Source: Kryptolebias marmoratus
Lineage: Eukaryota > Chordata > Actinopteri > Cyprinodontiformes > Rivulidae
Assembly (NCBI RefSeq): GCF_001649575.2
Contig: NC_051451.1
Location: 19,097,186-19,161,185, forward strand
DNA: 64,000 nucleotides
Direction: 5' to 3'
The position numbers were made by a program, and so were the translations under genes. This document shows positions 34,701 to 47,675 of the stretch, one piece after another (position 1 is the stretch's first letter; every line of letters starts with the position of its first letter). The notes below the pieces were generated by a model. That model had not been told where the DNA came from. It ran no database searches and saw only the letters and a list, made by a program, of their open reading frames with translations.

Positions 34701-36678
34701 GGAAGCTCCAGTAAAAAAAAAAAAATCACTTACAGTTGATGCAGACAATTTTGATCATAGTGAAGACAAAGAAGGGCAGCGGCTGCATGTCCACTTTGAC
34801 GAAGACGGCTGTGAGCATGAACACCAGCAGGATGACGGTCAGACTGCCCGAGATCCGCAGCTTCTGAGGGATCCTGAAAACAAAGCCAGAGAAACGTCAG
34901 GCCAACTAAAAAAAAAAAAGCTTAGCGTTTGCATAACAAGGGAAGGGAACAGAGAACCTTATTTACTTGTTTTCTGGTCATGATACTGAGAAAATATCAA
35001 CTCAGAGTGATAATGCCCCCTGTGAAGTAATCTTCAATAAATTGTGAAACTCTAATCTTGTGTGCTGATAATATAGTACAAGAGATTAGGCTGAAACTAT
35101 CAAAAGTGAGTTATATGCCTAAAAATGATGATTATTTATTAACACGTCAGAAATGAAACTTCGGGGGAAAAAAAACGCAAAATTATCAAAAAGGTGTTTG
35201 TTAAACAAACAAAATCTCAAAAATATGTATCATATCTCAAAGATATGAGCAGCCAGCTGGAAAACAAACACTAATAAGAGCCCTTTTGCAATTTTTGAGA
35301 GCTGAAAAAACAAACTTTTGGGCTGAAGTTTGCCTTCTGATAAACAATCAGGACATGTTTATGAAAACGTTTTAAAAGACTGACGCACTGAGAATATTCC
35401 TTGGAAGCTGCTGACACTGATTTCCAGTGAAATCTTAAACAATAAATAAATTTTAAAAAACGTGGAAACTGCTGATTAGATTCAACGTTGTAGTTCCATG
35501 AAACGGAGAAGAGATCGACTCAGCTGACGCTTCAAGACAAGAAGGGGAAGATCTAATTCAGCTGTATTTTCTGCAAGAAAACGGATAAATTATTCTTTTA
35601 ATAGAAACATTTAGGCTTAGCACCTATCTAGTTTGAACCCCCTGCTTCCTAACTAAATACGAACAAATTCAAATAGAAGAAAGACTGTTTACTTCTGATG
35701 TATGAAGGAGTTGAGGCAGGTGAAAATGAGCAGAGGCACCATGGCACAAAGTGTCATGACGTTGTTAAACTTGGACTCCAGCACATTGTGGTTTTCTCCC
35801 GAAGTTGCGTTGGTCGCCGTGTTGTTCAACGAAGTGTCTTTCAGTCTGCTTGTGAAGTACTGAAAAGGAAAGCACAGACTTTAGATTCATGAGGATAATT
35901 CCCTCAGTCACAGGTTGGTGTGTCATGTGAAATATATATTTACAGTAAGTGGTGTGTGATCGTGTTATCCTTCGGTCATATTGGGTCGTTTTATAAGAGC
36001 TGGATTTCTGGTCAATGTGTTTTTTGTTGCACAAAGGTGACTTTGTTCTACTTTCGTTTCTTTAATCCTAACAAATATACAGAATATACTTCATGCAAAC
36101 AATCTCCAGTAAAGATATGCCCACATTATCACCCAATAACACTTTAATTTCACATTTTAAGATCCCTAAAAAGTCTGGGATTAGAGAGATTAAACCGCGG
36201 CATCATCAACCCGCCCTGCTGGAAAATTTTAGGACATTTTCAGCGATGTCGTATTAACAAACAATCTTTGTTTTGTCTAAGTTAAATGACTAAGTGAAGC
36301 CCGGCCTTACAGTTAACTAACCAACATTCGATTCGGTCTGCTTCATGGATTAAGAACATTAACCAACCAACGGCCTCACATTCAGAGGATTAAATATGTC
36401 TTTAATCATACCAGGGTTGCTGTCATGAAGAAATTCCACGGTAAGAGAGTTCCCAGGCCCAAGATGAAGAAAATAATCCATACTGCATTGTATCTGTGAA
36501 GGCAGCCAAGTACATCAATCGAGTCATTCATCTTTACATCAACAAACAAGCCTCCAACAACTTATTTACCAGGCCTAATTTAGAACTAGCAGATATTAAA
36601 ACAGAAGGGTAAAAGACAACTTCCTGTCGTTTGAAATAACACCTCTTACTTGTCCTGAGGTGCGTGGAAGGCCGTCAT
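28800..36678 (-). CDS. slc29a1: Equilibrative nucleoside transporter 1 (ENT1)
   Basis: Twelve coding exons give 442 residues (human ENT1 is 456): 36678-36650, 36493-36412, 35859-35693, 34873-34734, 33778-33644, 32380-32283, 32176-32095, 30886-30798, 30612-30504, 30233-30148, 29198-28999, 28911-28800. All phases agree and all introns are GT-AG. ENT1 carries purine and pyrimidine nucleosides down their gradient, mainly at the plasma membrane, through 11 membrane spans. Landmarks are the start MTAFHAPQDKYNAVW, GLGTLLPWNFF in the first span, and two N-glycosylation sequons in the first outer loop (N49, N54). Then come SLFGLAGILPASYTTPIMSG, the charged central loop (MESNRSG...EEETQPV), DWAGRSLTA, and the end NGYLASLCMCFGPKK...FAARALV. 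The start is chosen by match to human MTTSHQPQDRYKAVW; the ATG sits in an exon whose acceptor is at 36738. The copy looks functional. Teleosts can have two slc29a1 copies; which one this is cannot be told here. Confidence 0.95.
31229..31480 (-). repeat. Dispersed repeat family A, copy 4
   Basis: One of the most complete reversed copies, lying in the slc29a1 intron between exons 30886 and 32095. It has 'gactcccagctactaccac', 'accgagttgtagccattta', 'actttgtgagagtttcattg' and 'gagatattttgctaacag'. Confidence 0.65.
32990..33115 (+). repeat. Dispersed repeat family A, degraded copy
   Basis: It shares 'aaaactctcagaatgttat', 'tagatgtacatc' and 'ggccataactcagctgaga' with better copies, but the middle is eroded. 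It is intronic in slc29a1. Confidence 0.4.
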
Positions 36679-39059
36679 GGTTCTCGGGCTGTCGCTGGTT
36701 TGGTTTTCGCGGTTTGATGGCCCCAGTTCTGCGGTGACCTGAAAGACGAACGTGTTAGCATGACAGCACAGAAGCGCGCACTCATCCATTCCTTGTACGT
36801 GCATTTAGTTGTTTTAACAAATGGAGCAGCATGGCAAGTAGCAGCGGCCTGTTTGAGAAGGTCATTCGTGCTCGACGTGTTTCGGGAAAAACGCAGCTCC
36901 TTTAGTTTGCACTTTAGAGGTTATGCAGTTTACGGCAACAAGTGTTAAGACACATTCTGCCCCCTCTCTGTTAACCTATTAATTTATACACAGACTACCA
37001 AACATCTGCTGTAGGTTAATGAAGTCACATAGTGTTATTTTCCAGACTGGGTGAAGATACTGTTTATAAAAGCAGGAGCTTAAACTTAGAGCCAGACGTT
37101 GAAAACAAGCTGGCGCAGGCAGGCCAACGTAAACTACCACCGCTAATGAACCCAGCGAGAACAGGCCCAGAGTGGTTTTGTTGTTTACATGTTTATTACC
37201 AAAAACATAAAACAGTATGATTGTTTTTTTTAAACCTGAACACTTTCTTTAAGACAACCTGAAAAAAAAGAAGAAATCCGACAGACAGACTTCAAAGTCA
37301 ATCTAATTTTCTGACTTCTCGTCGGACAAATAGATGTGGTAACAAGTCCACTTCAGAGTTTGTTGCGCTTTAGGCAGACAGTCAGGCCACAGGAACAGAA
37401 GCTGGTCAAACACACGAGCAACAAACAACATTTTGAAACAATCTTGCTGCGTTGTGGTGAAGAGGCGCTTGTAAAACTCAGAATATGTCCTTCATTTATG
37501 TGATAAACATCACCTCAAAGTACGCAAGTCCTCTTACCTAAGACAAAACCACTTTAAAGCAGAAAACAACAACATTATATAACAAATTACCCTGAATAAA
37601 CTTACTTGGAGACGAGTTCAAGGAAGCAAAGTGGAGGTTCCCCTCATTAGAGGCACAAGTACAAAACAATCTTTAGAGGCTTTATTTTATAGCCTACAGA
37701 GGTTTAGTAGGTTGACACCCAGCTGTCCTCATCTTATTAGACCTGCCTCTCTTTGCATCTCTATCCCTCCCTCCATCCTGCTCTCCTCATTCACACCTTC
37801 CTACACAACTTTACATCCCTACATGTGACATTATTTGGGCTAAATTAATATAATCTTAAGGCTAAACAATAAATAAAGCTATAATGATGACTCTTGCTGT
37901 TTGTAAACATCCCACCCAAAGCCAGTCATCATTCCTCTACAGCACCACAACTATAATTATCTTCATCTCTGTTATCGAGTTCATATTTCCATCTCTTACT
38001 CTTTCACAGGCACATCCAGCAATTTCCCCTTTTTTCCCCTCACTTCAAAGTTTTCTCCTCAGTCTGAGTTCTGCAAACAGAATAATTTCACTTGCGAACG
38101 CCTCCTTTGAAAGAAACAAAGCAATTCGGCGTCACATCAACACAAGTTTTAGGTTGACTCAGGTTGAGCTTACAAGCTAATCAAATGATTTACAGTCGGG
38201 TCATCAAAGTAAACTCACAAGAAGGTTTTAAATGGCCACTTCTGGTAGTGCTGTGAGTAAACATCTCCCTGTTTCTTATTTTTAGTTTTCGCTCTTATGC
38301 TTGCAATGGGCTCGCAAAAGACCCTCGACAGATAGCAACGTTTGCACATCGTTCTGCTCAGTGGGTGGCAGTGATGAGTCAAGTAATGCAGCACAGGAGG
38401 TCAGGGACAAAGAAGACTGGATAGGGTTTGTTTTTTTTTCAGTGACAGTTGCTTAAGTCCAGAGAAGCAGATTTATACCTGTATTGTGTTTTTGTCAGCA
38501 GATAATTTAAATTTAGGTCACCAAAAGACTGTTTCACAGCAGCCACGCTGACCCACGAGGTTGCGGACATGCCCAACTTTATCTTTTGTTTGAGACTTAT
38601 TATATCCAGCTGATTAAATCAGTCTGCTTAATCAATGGCATCACAGGTTTGTTATTTCTGACTTGGATGATTAAAGTGGCACTTTAGTAATCAAAGAGAT
38701 GAGGATCACTTAGAGGAAACAGCTTCAAACAGACCTAAGTCAACGCCGTCCTCTGTCCTGTATCCCTTCCTGAGGACATTTGTATTGATGATTATTTGGC
38801 CGGTTTTAAAATGGGCTTCTGGTAAAACATAAATACGATCCATCTTCTCTCTGTCTGGCTGTCATGAAAAATGTCTAATCTCCCCGTTCTGCTCAGTCAG
38901 GCCAAAGCTTATCAGCACCAGAGGCTTCACAGACGACAACGACAACAAGGGACAGTTTAAGTTTATGTTCCTGTGAAAGTATGCCTCTCTCAACCTAACG
39001 TGTCATTATCACAAGCCAGCTGGCAAAGATTTGCCTGGTGCTGAAATGTTGCCCAACAC

Positions 39060-39084
39060 TCACACACACACACACACACACACA
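39060..39084. repeat. (CA)n microsatellite
   Basis: A pure dinucleotide run of about 12 units, flanked by unique sequence. Confidence 0.9.
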
Positions 39085-41017
39085 GGGGACGCTTTGCAGT
39101 CTGCAGAGTGGTGCACTCATGTTTCCACCGGTTGGCGTTTCCGTCACACTCAAAAACTGACACTCAGATGAACAAACATCTAAAAACTACGACTGGAATT
39201 TAGTTTCCTTCCTGCTTTTAGTTCAAGGCAAGAAAATAATACGAACGGAAAGTTTAAATTATGCCAGACACATGTTAGGCAGCTCTTCGGCGCTGCAACT
39301 GTGTCCAAACTTTAAATTAGGCAGCATGTGCCGTGCACTCCTGGTGAGACGCCAAATTATGTCCTGTACGCTGGCCGGGCACAACAACGCATGCTGAGAA
39401 GAAGAAAGGGCGCTTTTTTTGTTGTTGTTTTGAAGGGGGTCACTGAAGTTGAAGTGAACTTCATTCATCTGAGATCCAACAAAAAGACTGACACCAGCTG
39501 AGCAAAAATCTCAAGTAGGTGGCAAAGAACCGCAAGAGGAGAAAAAAAATGTTCAATTTTGGATAAATAATGAACTGCCTGAATCAGTTCTTTGGCTGCT
39601 CCTTGCACCAGGCCTAAATGTTGGTTTAGATTAAGAAGAAGAGTTCATGTTTCCACTGTACTCTTCTGCCACAGAGTTGTCTTTATTCCCCCACAAGTTC
39701 ATGGAATAGTTTGATGCTGGTCATATGATGAGAGGGAAGAAGAACTTCCTTCCTGGAGGTCATTTCCTTGCGCTTATGGAAGCAAAAGACACAATGCAAG
39801 CATTTCATCTGACCAGGGCTAAACTAGAATGAGATGTAATCAGAGAAAACGGATAACAATAGGATATTACTCTTTACGAAGAGACGTTTTATGGTTCTTA
39901 AAAAAAGGAATGTTATTCTGTTGAGTTTAGTCACGCACTTAAAGAAGGAACAACCTGAATGCAAACAACATGAAAAAAGTGATTTTTATTTTTTACACCA
40001 ATAGTTGCAACACATAAAAACCAACATCCTTCTCAATATGTGGTTTATGTTAGAGGAAGGAGACAAAAAATAAAAACAAAATTATAATCTTATTAATTTT
40101 TAATTACCAACAGATCTGTAAATGTCTGTTCATAAAGGATATAAATATTGTTGTTATTATAACAGCTAATCAAGTGTAAATCATTTGAAAAGTCACAGAA
40201 AGCTGCACAAACTGCAGTTTGCTCTGCAGGTCCAGAACATCCAGTAACAATTAAATTACCATAGAAACTCTTACATCTTTGTTGTTTTTCATTCTTTTCT
40301 CTTTAGGAAAATTTAAATAACTCTGCACTTATTATGTCCAAAAACATGTTAAGCTCCTCAACGTCAGACTGAAAACAAAAAACGAGAAACATGTGGCTGA
40401 AGGTTATCTAAGATTTTAAAAACAGAGATGCAAACTATTACATAAGTGAAAGCAGTCTGACAAACTACAAATTTTCAAGAAGTCTGGCTTAGAAAACTGA
40501 TGAGAATGTGCAACACGATTTAATTTAAGCTCTGTGTTCAGGTGCATCAGCAGTCACACTTTAGGACAGACGTGAAGAAATTATCATCAAGCATTTACAG
40601 AGTTGTTGCAAACGCCACAGCTACTTACTATTATGTAAACTATTCTGAAGAGGTGGATCATATCTGCTCAGGAAGTGGCTTCTCTGGGACATCAGATAAA
40701 AATTTGTCTCGTTAAAATGTGCCGTGAGTCAGGTATGTCATGTCATTTCTGGTGTTTGGACTCATAGGTTTTAATATCTAATGAGACTGTACTGAACTCC
40801 TGCTAGTTGAGCAGTTTAAATTATAATAATAATCATGAACACAAAAAATACTAGTAGTCATATTCTGTTGCAACAAGACAAAGTACTGCTTTTTATTAGG
40901 CACAAAATTAATATATGAACATTAATAAAAAACTTAAAGGTCGCATCCATATGATTTCACCTGAAAGTACGTTTCTGACCTTTAATGGCCAAATGAGTCA
41001 GAAAGATCACAGCCTGC

Positions 41018-41459
41018 TGTGCAAAATGAGTGAAAAATATTGCCATAATTAAGATTTAGCAATCCCCATGACTAAAATAGCACAAAATCTTCCTAATCCC
41101 ATTTAAGTCAAAGTTTTCTAACAGGTGTATCTTTAGAAATAATGTTTTATAACCCTTATATTTTCCTTTGAAATTGAACATTTTTCTCTGCTGGCTGCTG
41201 TAACGCCAGGCAATCCCTTCGTATAAAGTTTGGCATCATTTTGAAGCTCAGGGCCCCCCTCCCTTTTTAAATAAAGGGGTGGAATTCCCAATGACGTCAC
41301 TCCAACCACATGCACTATGGTAAATAAAACCAGCTTGTTGTCAGGTGATAAATAACCAAATTTCAGCAAACTACATATCATTTTGAAGCTTTTAAGATGG
41401 AGAATTTGAAAATATTAACTTAATGTTGAAAAATTCCTCATTGTGGCTCATTTTCTACA
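41018..41459 (+). mobile_element. MITE family B, copy 1
   Basis: About 442 bp. It starts 'tgtgcaaaatgagtga' and ends 'tggctcattttctaca', diverged inverted ends. The body matches, in reverse orientation, the element at 47744-48203 over its whole length (shared blocks 'ctaacaggt', 'agaaataat', 'catcattttgaag', 'ttgaaaaattcctcattgt'). There is no transposase frame and no clear target duplication. Confidence 0.6.
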
Positions 41460-42637
41460 GACTGAGCTGGTGTATCACTGCAAATGCGGTTTATAATTTG
41501 TGCCTAATTTCAGTGAATCTAAGAAGAAAATTCACTCGAAAAAAAAACAAGCTTTTCATAAAGTTATCGCAGGGTCCTGTGTACTTCCTGGTGACTGCTC
41601 TGTGCCGTTATCTGCTTGAGGGCGTTTACATCTACTTTGTGCCAGCCTTTGAGTAATTTCAAGCCAGTCAAATGCAAAAAGGCGATTGCTGTTCTTTGTA
41701 ATGCGAGGATGTAATCGAGGAAAAGCAAATAAGATACGGAAATGAAATAACAAAGACAGGAAATGGTCTTTCACAAGACATTTATGAGCAGAGAGGCGAT
41801 AAAATCACGTTTCGAGCCAAAAGCAGCTCGGAGAACAAAGATCTCATATCTATTATATTCACCACAACCAACCTCAAATGCCTTCCCGCCACTTGGAGCC
41901 CCAAACAAAACCCACCTCCAGCTGCACGCCATTATAGTGGCTCCACGTGGTCTGACTAAGTGGCAACCTCGTCGCCATGACTAATTTCAGTGAATAGCAG
42001 CTGCCGTGTTTCCTTTCACGGGCTTCTTAACCGCGCTCGACTAACTTAAATGATTCATCTCTGCCAGGACGGGCCATTCAAAAGACATCCTGTGGAATTT
42101 GACCCAGGACGTCTTCAGGCAGCAGGTGTGAACGTCAAACTCTGGACAGATGTGGTGGGTCCAGATGCTGCCGAATCAGCTGTCTGCTGAAAATCAAAGC
42201 CACCACTCTTCTCCTTGCTTCGGGGTCAGCAGAGTCAGGAATAGCACAAAACACGTGCCAGGAAACCCACCGGTCCTCATACCTCATCCTGTAGTAGGCT
42301 TTAGTCACAATAAAAACTACAAAACAAACACTTCAAACATGACAAAGAGCGTTACATTTAAAATATTACACCTATTAGTATAACAGCAGTTAAAAAGACA
42401 TGTAGGTGACCTGCATTTAGACAGATCTGACCCCCAAAAGATAAAGAAATACAGGCTTATTTAAAGTAAACTCGTGTTTTCAGGCATCAGTGACAGCTGA
42501 TAAAGCTTTAAAATGACTCCTGTCTTATCTCAGCTACTGTCCTGTCTTGTGAGGCCCAAGGAGACCCACGTGTTAGCCCTCAATCTACAGCCATGTGCCC
42601 CATGATTTATCACAAGAAGCTGGTTTACAGGCTTGGG

Positions 42638-42640
<3 letters not shown>

Positions 42641-42700
<60 letters not shown>
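42641..42700. repeat. (AT)30 microsatellite
   Basis: Sixty bases of uninterrupted AT dinucleotide, the longest simple repeat in the window. Confidence 0.95.
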
Positions 42701-42702
<2 letters not shown>

Positions 42703-43246
42703 CTACCCCTCAGATTAGAAACTGAGATTCAAGTCAAAACCCGCTTTTACAACCATTTGACCTAAAATAAAATATATTGATTGACTGATATTAGTGTCTG
42801 TCTAAAGCCAAACTAAGAAACGAAGCACACAAAACAGTGTCCAGGTCTTAAAATGCTCCTTACCCCCCGGGGGCCCAATCAGACTGGGATACAAATTTCT
42901 GTATTACACCAGCCGGATCGGATGGGCTTGTTTAATTAAAGCGGAATAACGCTGAAGTTAAAGAGAAGAAGCAAAGAAGGAGAGGGAATACTAGGCTAAA
43001 AAAAGAAAAAGAAGAAGAGGGGGAAAAGCACCACTTCTGTCTAAAAACGAGTCGCAAACCAAATGAATGACTAAACGAGGCAGAACACCATCCGAAACAA
43101 ATACCAGTTCGCGCTGTTTTATCAGCAACATAACGGGCTCAGCTGTCGGACACAAAGTCCAACAGTCGCTCTCCATTCGTGATAACAATTAAAACCCGAA
43201 ACCCTGTCATAAAGCGGCGTAAATGAACGGCGGTGAAGAACCATAC

Positions 43247-43390
43247 CTCTCCTCCGTGTTGCCCCTCTGCCTAGCTTGTCTGGGATGTGTGATCTCTTGG
43301 TAGATTTTGAATTGAACGTTCAAGTGCCCCTCGGAAATACCATGCTCCCCCTTTTCAGCGCAGCGACTTTTTCGAATAACGCAACTTGAA
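43247..43390 (-). promoter_or_regulatory. Probable noncoding first exon and promoter area of slc29a1
   Basis: On the minus strand a GC-richer segment ends in a good donor (ggagag|gtatgg at 43247/43246). It lies upstream of the exon at 36738, which begins with an acceptor and so needs a 5' partner. The upper border is a guess. A second potential donor (gggg|gtaagg) lies near 42860. No conserved coding sequence is present. Confidence 0.4.
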
Positions 43391-44933
43391 AATATGAGGC
43401 GTAACACAGTTGGTTATCCGTATTGAGAATTATATTAAAGACAAAACATATTTAACTATTATTATCAGCGCTAGGATATTTTTACCTACAGTAACATGTC
43501 AGAACTTTCCCTATAATATTATATAGTCCTACTGTCCCTGAACACATCAGCTGCTCCCTGGTGGTGGACTGTGTAGTGGTGTTTTTATGCTAATTGTCTT
43601 CCTCTTTTGCTAATGAACTTTATGGAGTTTTTGTCTTTTTTATGTGTGTGATTTAATACCTTTGATGGCACATCATCATCAAAAACCTACAGATGAGATG
43701 CAGAAGATGCCAATTTAAAATAACAGACTAAATAGACAAAACGGTTTGAGTTTAAGTAAATTTTATGTATACAGGCATGTTTAAACGATACAGAGAATAA
43801 GACTATTTCAATATATGGCTCCTTTTTATTTTGTGTTTTTCCCCTAAAATATATAAAAAAGAATAGCAAAATATTAAAAGTCAATTTCAAACAAAAAAGA
43901 AAAAAAACTTTGATTGGTAACACCTTTCCAAGTCACCATCTGGGACAGTTTTTCTAACTCCCTTGCAGACAGTTCCACATATGCTGGAGTCTAATTTGCT
44001 ACTTTTCCTCCTCTCCTCTGTCCAGCTCATCCCATCTGATTTTGGTTTAGCTTGCGTGTGGAAGCCAAGGGTGTGTTTCACAATTCACTGTTCTTTTGGA
44101 AAAATAATAGCTGATCACAGTAAGTTGCAATCCGAAGTTAAAACAAGTCCCCAGAACTTCTCCTTCCAGATGTTTTGCACTGGAATCCATTCTCTGGACC
44201 CATCAAAAGACATGGTGTTTTCCCCAAGTGTTTTTTTTAATGCTAAAATAAATGACAGAAACTAAACGGGAAAAGACTTGTCGCACAAAAAAGAAGCCCA
44301 AGGTTCTCATGAAGGAATCTACTCAAAGATACAATTATCTTCCTGTGAAATGTGCTATCACCCACACTTCTTACATTGTGTTTAATTTTGGAGATATTTG
44401 GCATTCTTTTACACGACAAACAAACTAAAGCCATCAAAATCACAACCCTAGCAGAAGATGGCATTAAAATGACCTAAATAAATTCTTATTTTGCCCACAC
44501 TCACAAGTAAACATCTCTGCAGATGCATAAGAGTGAGCGACGAGTAGCGAGTCATAAATGACAGACAATCCCTTTGACAGACACTGTGTGTGAAAAAACT
44601 TAGGATGAGTGAATCATCTGATCTCACTTGTTACGTTGTTCAAACAAATGCCTGTAAATCCAGGATGAAGGTCAAGGTTGGACAGCTGGAGACAAGTAGG
44701 GAGAAAACAATCAAGCAGATGATAAGATTGTCTGACAGGACTTGCATTCATGTGGTAAAATGCATTGCCAGAACAAAATGAATCAGTAATACCCAATCTT
44801 TCTTTGGTTATATAACACAAAATAAATGACTTTACAGAGGAACAAAGTGCAACCAGTTGATGGTATTATGCAAGACGGTTTTCCCACACAGAACAGCAAG
44901 TTTTCTTAAGTAACTGCAAATCACACAACCGTG
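43391..44933. other. Gene-poor stretch
   Basis: AT-rich DNA with short open frames lacking domains. I see no recognisable gene or repeat. Confidence 0.35.
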
Positions 44934-45928
44934 CAACCCCAATTCTGAGAAAAAGTCGGGATGTTCTATAAAATGTAAATAAAAACCGGATGCAATGATT
45001 TGCAAATATCATAAACTCATATTTTATGCACAATGAAACGCAGTAAACATATTAGATGTATAAATTAAGAAATCACACCTTTTTAAGAGGTCAGTAAGAG
45101 GACTTGATATAAAAAGAGCATTTTAGAAAGGCTGAATATCAGAAGTAAAGATGGGCAGAGGTTCATCTATCTTCCAAAAACTGCATCGAATATTAGTGGA
45201 ATAATTTCAGAGTAATGTTCTTCAATGCAAAATTAGAAATACTTTGAACATCCTTTTAAATTACAATTTATAATATCATTAAAACTATGCACTCTTATCA
45301 GCCACAGCTCAAAAGCCTGGCTCTCTGATGGTATGGGGGTGCATTAGTGCCTATGGCATGGGCAGCTTACATATCTGGAAAAGTACCACTAATGTAGAAA
45401 AGTACAACATATGCTCCCATCCAGATGAGGCCTTTTCAGACGTTGCATGTTTCAGCAAGACAATGTTAAACTGTATGCTGCATCCATTACAACAGCACAG
45501 CTTCAGGGTAGAAGAGTCCTGGCCTGCATCCAGTCCAGACCTCTCATCAAGAGAAAACATTTGGTGCATCATGAAACAAAACAATCCAGCAAAGACCCGG
45601 GACTGCAGAACAGCTAGGATCCTCCATCAGACAAGAATGGGACAACGTTCTCCTCCAAAACCTCTAATAGCTGGTCTCCTCAGGTCCTAAAAGTTTACAG
45701 ACTGTTGTTAAAAGAGGAGGGGATGTAAAGATGGCCCTGTCATAAAATTCAAAATTAGCTTTTTTTTTTTCAAAAACTGGTACAATTTCTTAGTTTCAAC
45801 ATTTGATATGTTTATTATATTCCATTGTGGATCACATATAGGTTTATGACATCTTCAGATCATTGAAGTCCGTTTTTATTTCCATTTCACTAAAACGTGC
45901 CAACTGTTTTTTTAGAGCTGGGGGGTTT
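44934..45928 (+). mobile_element. Internally deleted Tc1/mariner element
   Basis: The left end begins 'caaccccaattctgagaaa' and continues 'aaatgtaaataaaaacc' and 'tgcaatgatttgcaaat'. The right end (45858-45928) carries the inverse: 'cattgaagtccgttttta', 'ttccatttcac', 'gccaactgtttttt', 'agctgggg'. These are long terminal inverted repeats of a common fish Tc1/mariner family. At about 1 kb it is shorter than the roughly 1.6 kb full element as I recall it. The middle encodes a broken transposase C-terminus. Confidence 0.7.
45328..45690 (+). pseudogene. Tc1-like transposase remnant
   Basis: The frame contains VWGCISAYGMGSLHIW, SWPASSPDLSSRENIWCIMK and a tail, matching the C-terminal half of Tc1-type transposases. 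The N-terminal DNA-binding part is gone. The usual QDNAP aspartate motif has decayed to FSKTML, so it cannot catalyse transposition. Confidence 0.7.
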
Positions 45929-47675
45929 GCATGTTTTCATCCAGTCGTGAGTTTGTCTGAACCGCAGCGCAGAGGTGTTACTCGTGATTGGGAGTCTGGA
46001 CACTCTGAGTTGGTGTCTGCTGTTTACTCCTACAGTTGCGGTAGGTCCTCAGTTATATCCACACCCTGTCTCCCCTCAGTCTAAAAAAAGCTTACTGTGG
46101 TCGGCTCGGTGCAGAAAACCATCCGTGGCAAAGAGCCCGAGAAGTCTGGTTGTTTTTCCCTCCAGCTCCAAAACCACCAAAAGGAGGAGTCCAGCTCTGC
46201 ACAACTGAGAGGCTTCTGTCTGGTGTGAGAACACAAAATTACTCCTCATTTCCAAAAGTGAGCCATTTCACTACAGCTATGTGACAGAGGTGACAATGTC
46301 TGCCTGTGCTCCTCTGACCCTGGTTTATTCTTGTACGTCCAAAGGGGAAAGTCAGGCAGCAGAGCACAACCTTGACTGGGTTTTTTCCACAAAGAGGCTC
46401 AACACAGGAGAAGAGAATGAAAATAATGGAAAGAAAAAAAAAAAAGAGAGAGAGAGAGTAGGTGGTAAAAAAGTGACAAATACCACAAGTGGAAATACCA
46501 TAAAGAAATGAGAAATTTGATAAGTTAACAAAAATCGCCCAATATCTGTTGTAGCCACTTGTGTGTTTTTTAGACTCAGGTGTTTTCTGACACATCTTTT
46601 CAAATGCAATGCTCCGGAACAACATAAAGAGAATATGAATTACATTATTTCTGCAAAATATGTGTGAATTAAAATAAAAATATTCAATTTTTTTGTTTTT
46701 TAGGTCACAGAACAACTTTCAGTTCATCTTAAATCTGAAAAAAAGGGTAATATTTATTTATTATTGTTCAAATTTCCACCTATAGACCCACTGTTTCTTT
46801 GCATTACAAGCTTTAAAATGGGTTTTACATATGTGCTCATATGTTGCGTTTACAGAATAAGGAGATTATTCTTTAAACCATTTAACAAATTGAACCTGAT
46901 TTGTTGTAAAATGTTGGAAACAGAGTTTTTGCAGCATGGCATGTTGGGTATTTTAACCTTTTTTAATTTTAAAATTAGCACATATTTTGCAAAGCAAATG
47001 TTATTTTTGTACATTTTTTATTTTCTAAATGAGTTTCTAAATGTTTTCAGCCTGTTGGAAACAGGTTTTAAGGGATAAACAACTGCAGTGGAAACAGTCT
47101 CGACTACACCTCAGTCAGGTTGAGGTTTTTGCCACAAACGGTTTTTCAGTAAGACACCTGCGTAACTGTCTATCTGTCTACGATGAGATAAGTCTATTTA
47201 CACAAAAAGAGAAACAAGCAGCCAAAGCTTTTTGACATTAGGCCTCCTTCTCTACATTGTCGGGAGGAACCTGGAAAATAATCATTCTGTTTGCGTATTT
47301 ACTTGGAAGCTATTGTCAGATGAACTTCTTAACTCCTTCGCCTTCCTGCTGACCCACAAACGTTTCCCCCGTTATGCAATTTTTAGAGCACAAATAAACC
47401 TCACACACGTCTAATTTGAGAATATCCTGTGGAGTTTTGTGCGATAAGCGGTCCGTTCAAGGAGAGGGAGAGGGCATGACATGAAAGGACTGGAAGTGGC
47501 CCTCAGACCGAGTGCAGAGATGTAAGGAGGACCCTTAAATAACTCAGGAGAGTTACCACAAAGAACGAAGTAAATCCTGGTTGGGATTAGGAATTTAGCG
47601 GCTCTCTTTGAGGCCTGGCTTGTCTCGAAGGATTGCATATCACCCGCCACTGGAGTTTTTAATTAGATTTAGCGC
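45929..47675. other. Gene-poor stretch
   Basis: I see no supported gene. Short frames at 45975-46208 and 46239-46715 have no domain I recognise. A GA-rich run lies at about 46430-46460. Confidence 0.35.

Larger units (their letters stand above)
36739..43246 (-). other. Intron 1 of slc29a1 (5' UTR intron)
   Basis: About 6.5 kb between the exon carrying the start codon and the probable first exon. I see no coding gene. It contains a (CA)n run at 39060-39084, a MITE at 41018-41459 and a pure (AT)30 tract at 42641-42700. If the first exon is placed elsewhere, part of this would be upstream sequence. Confidence 0.45.

Noticed and set aside
42640..42800. AATAAA-rich sequence after the (AT)30 tract as a retroposon tail
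   Set aside because: The 'attgattgactg' ending only weakly resembles the tail at 4895-4973.
45975..46208. 77-codon open frame rich in serine, lysine and arginine
   Set aside because: No domain recognised and no promoter or splice context; length is within chance expectation.
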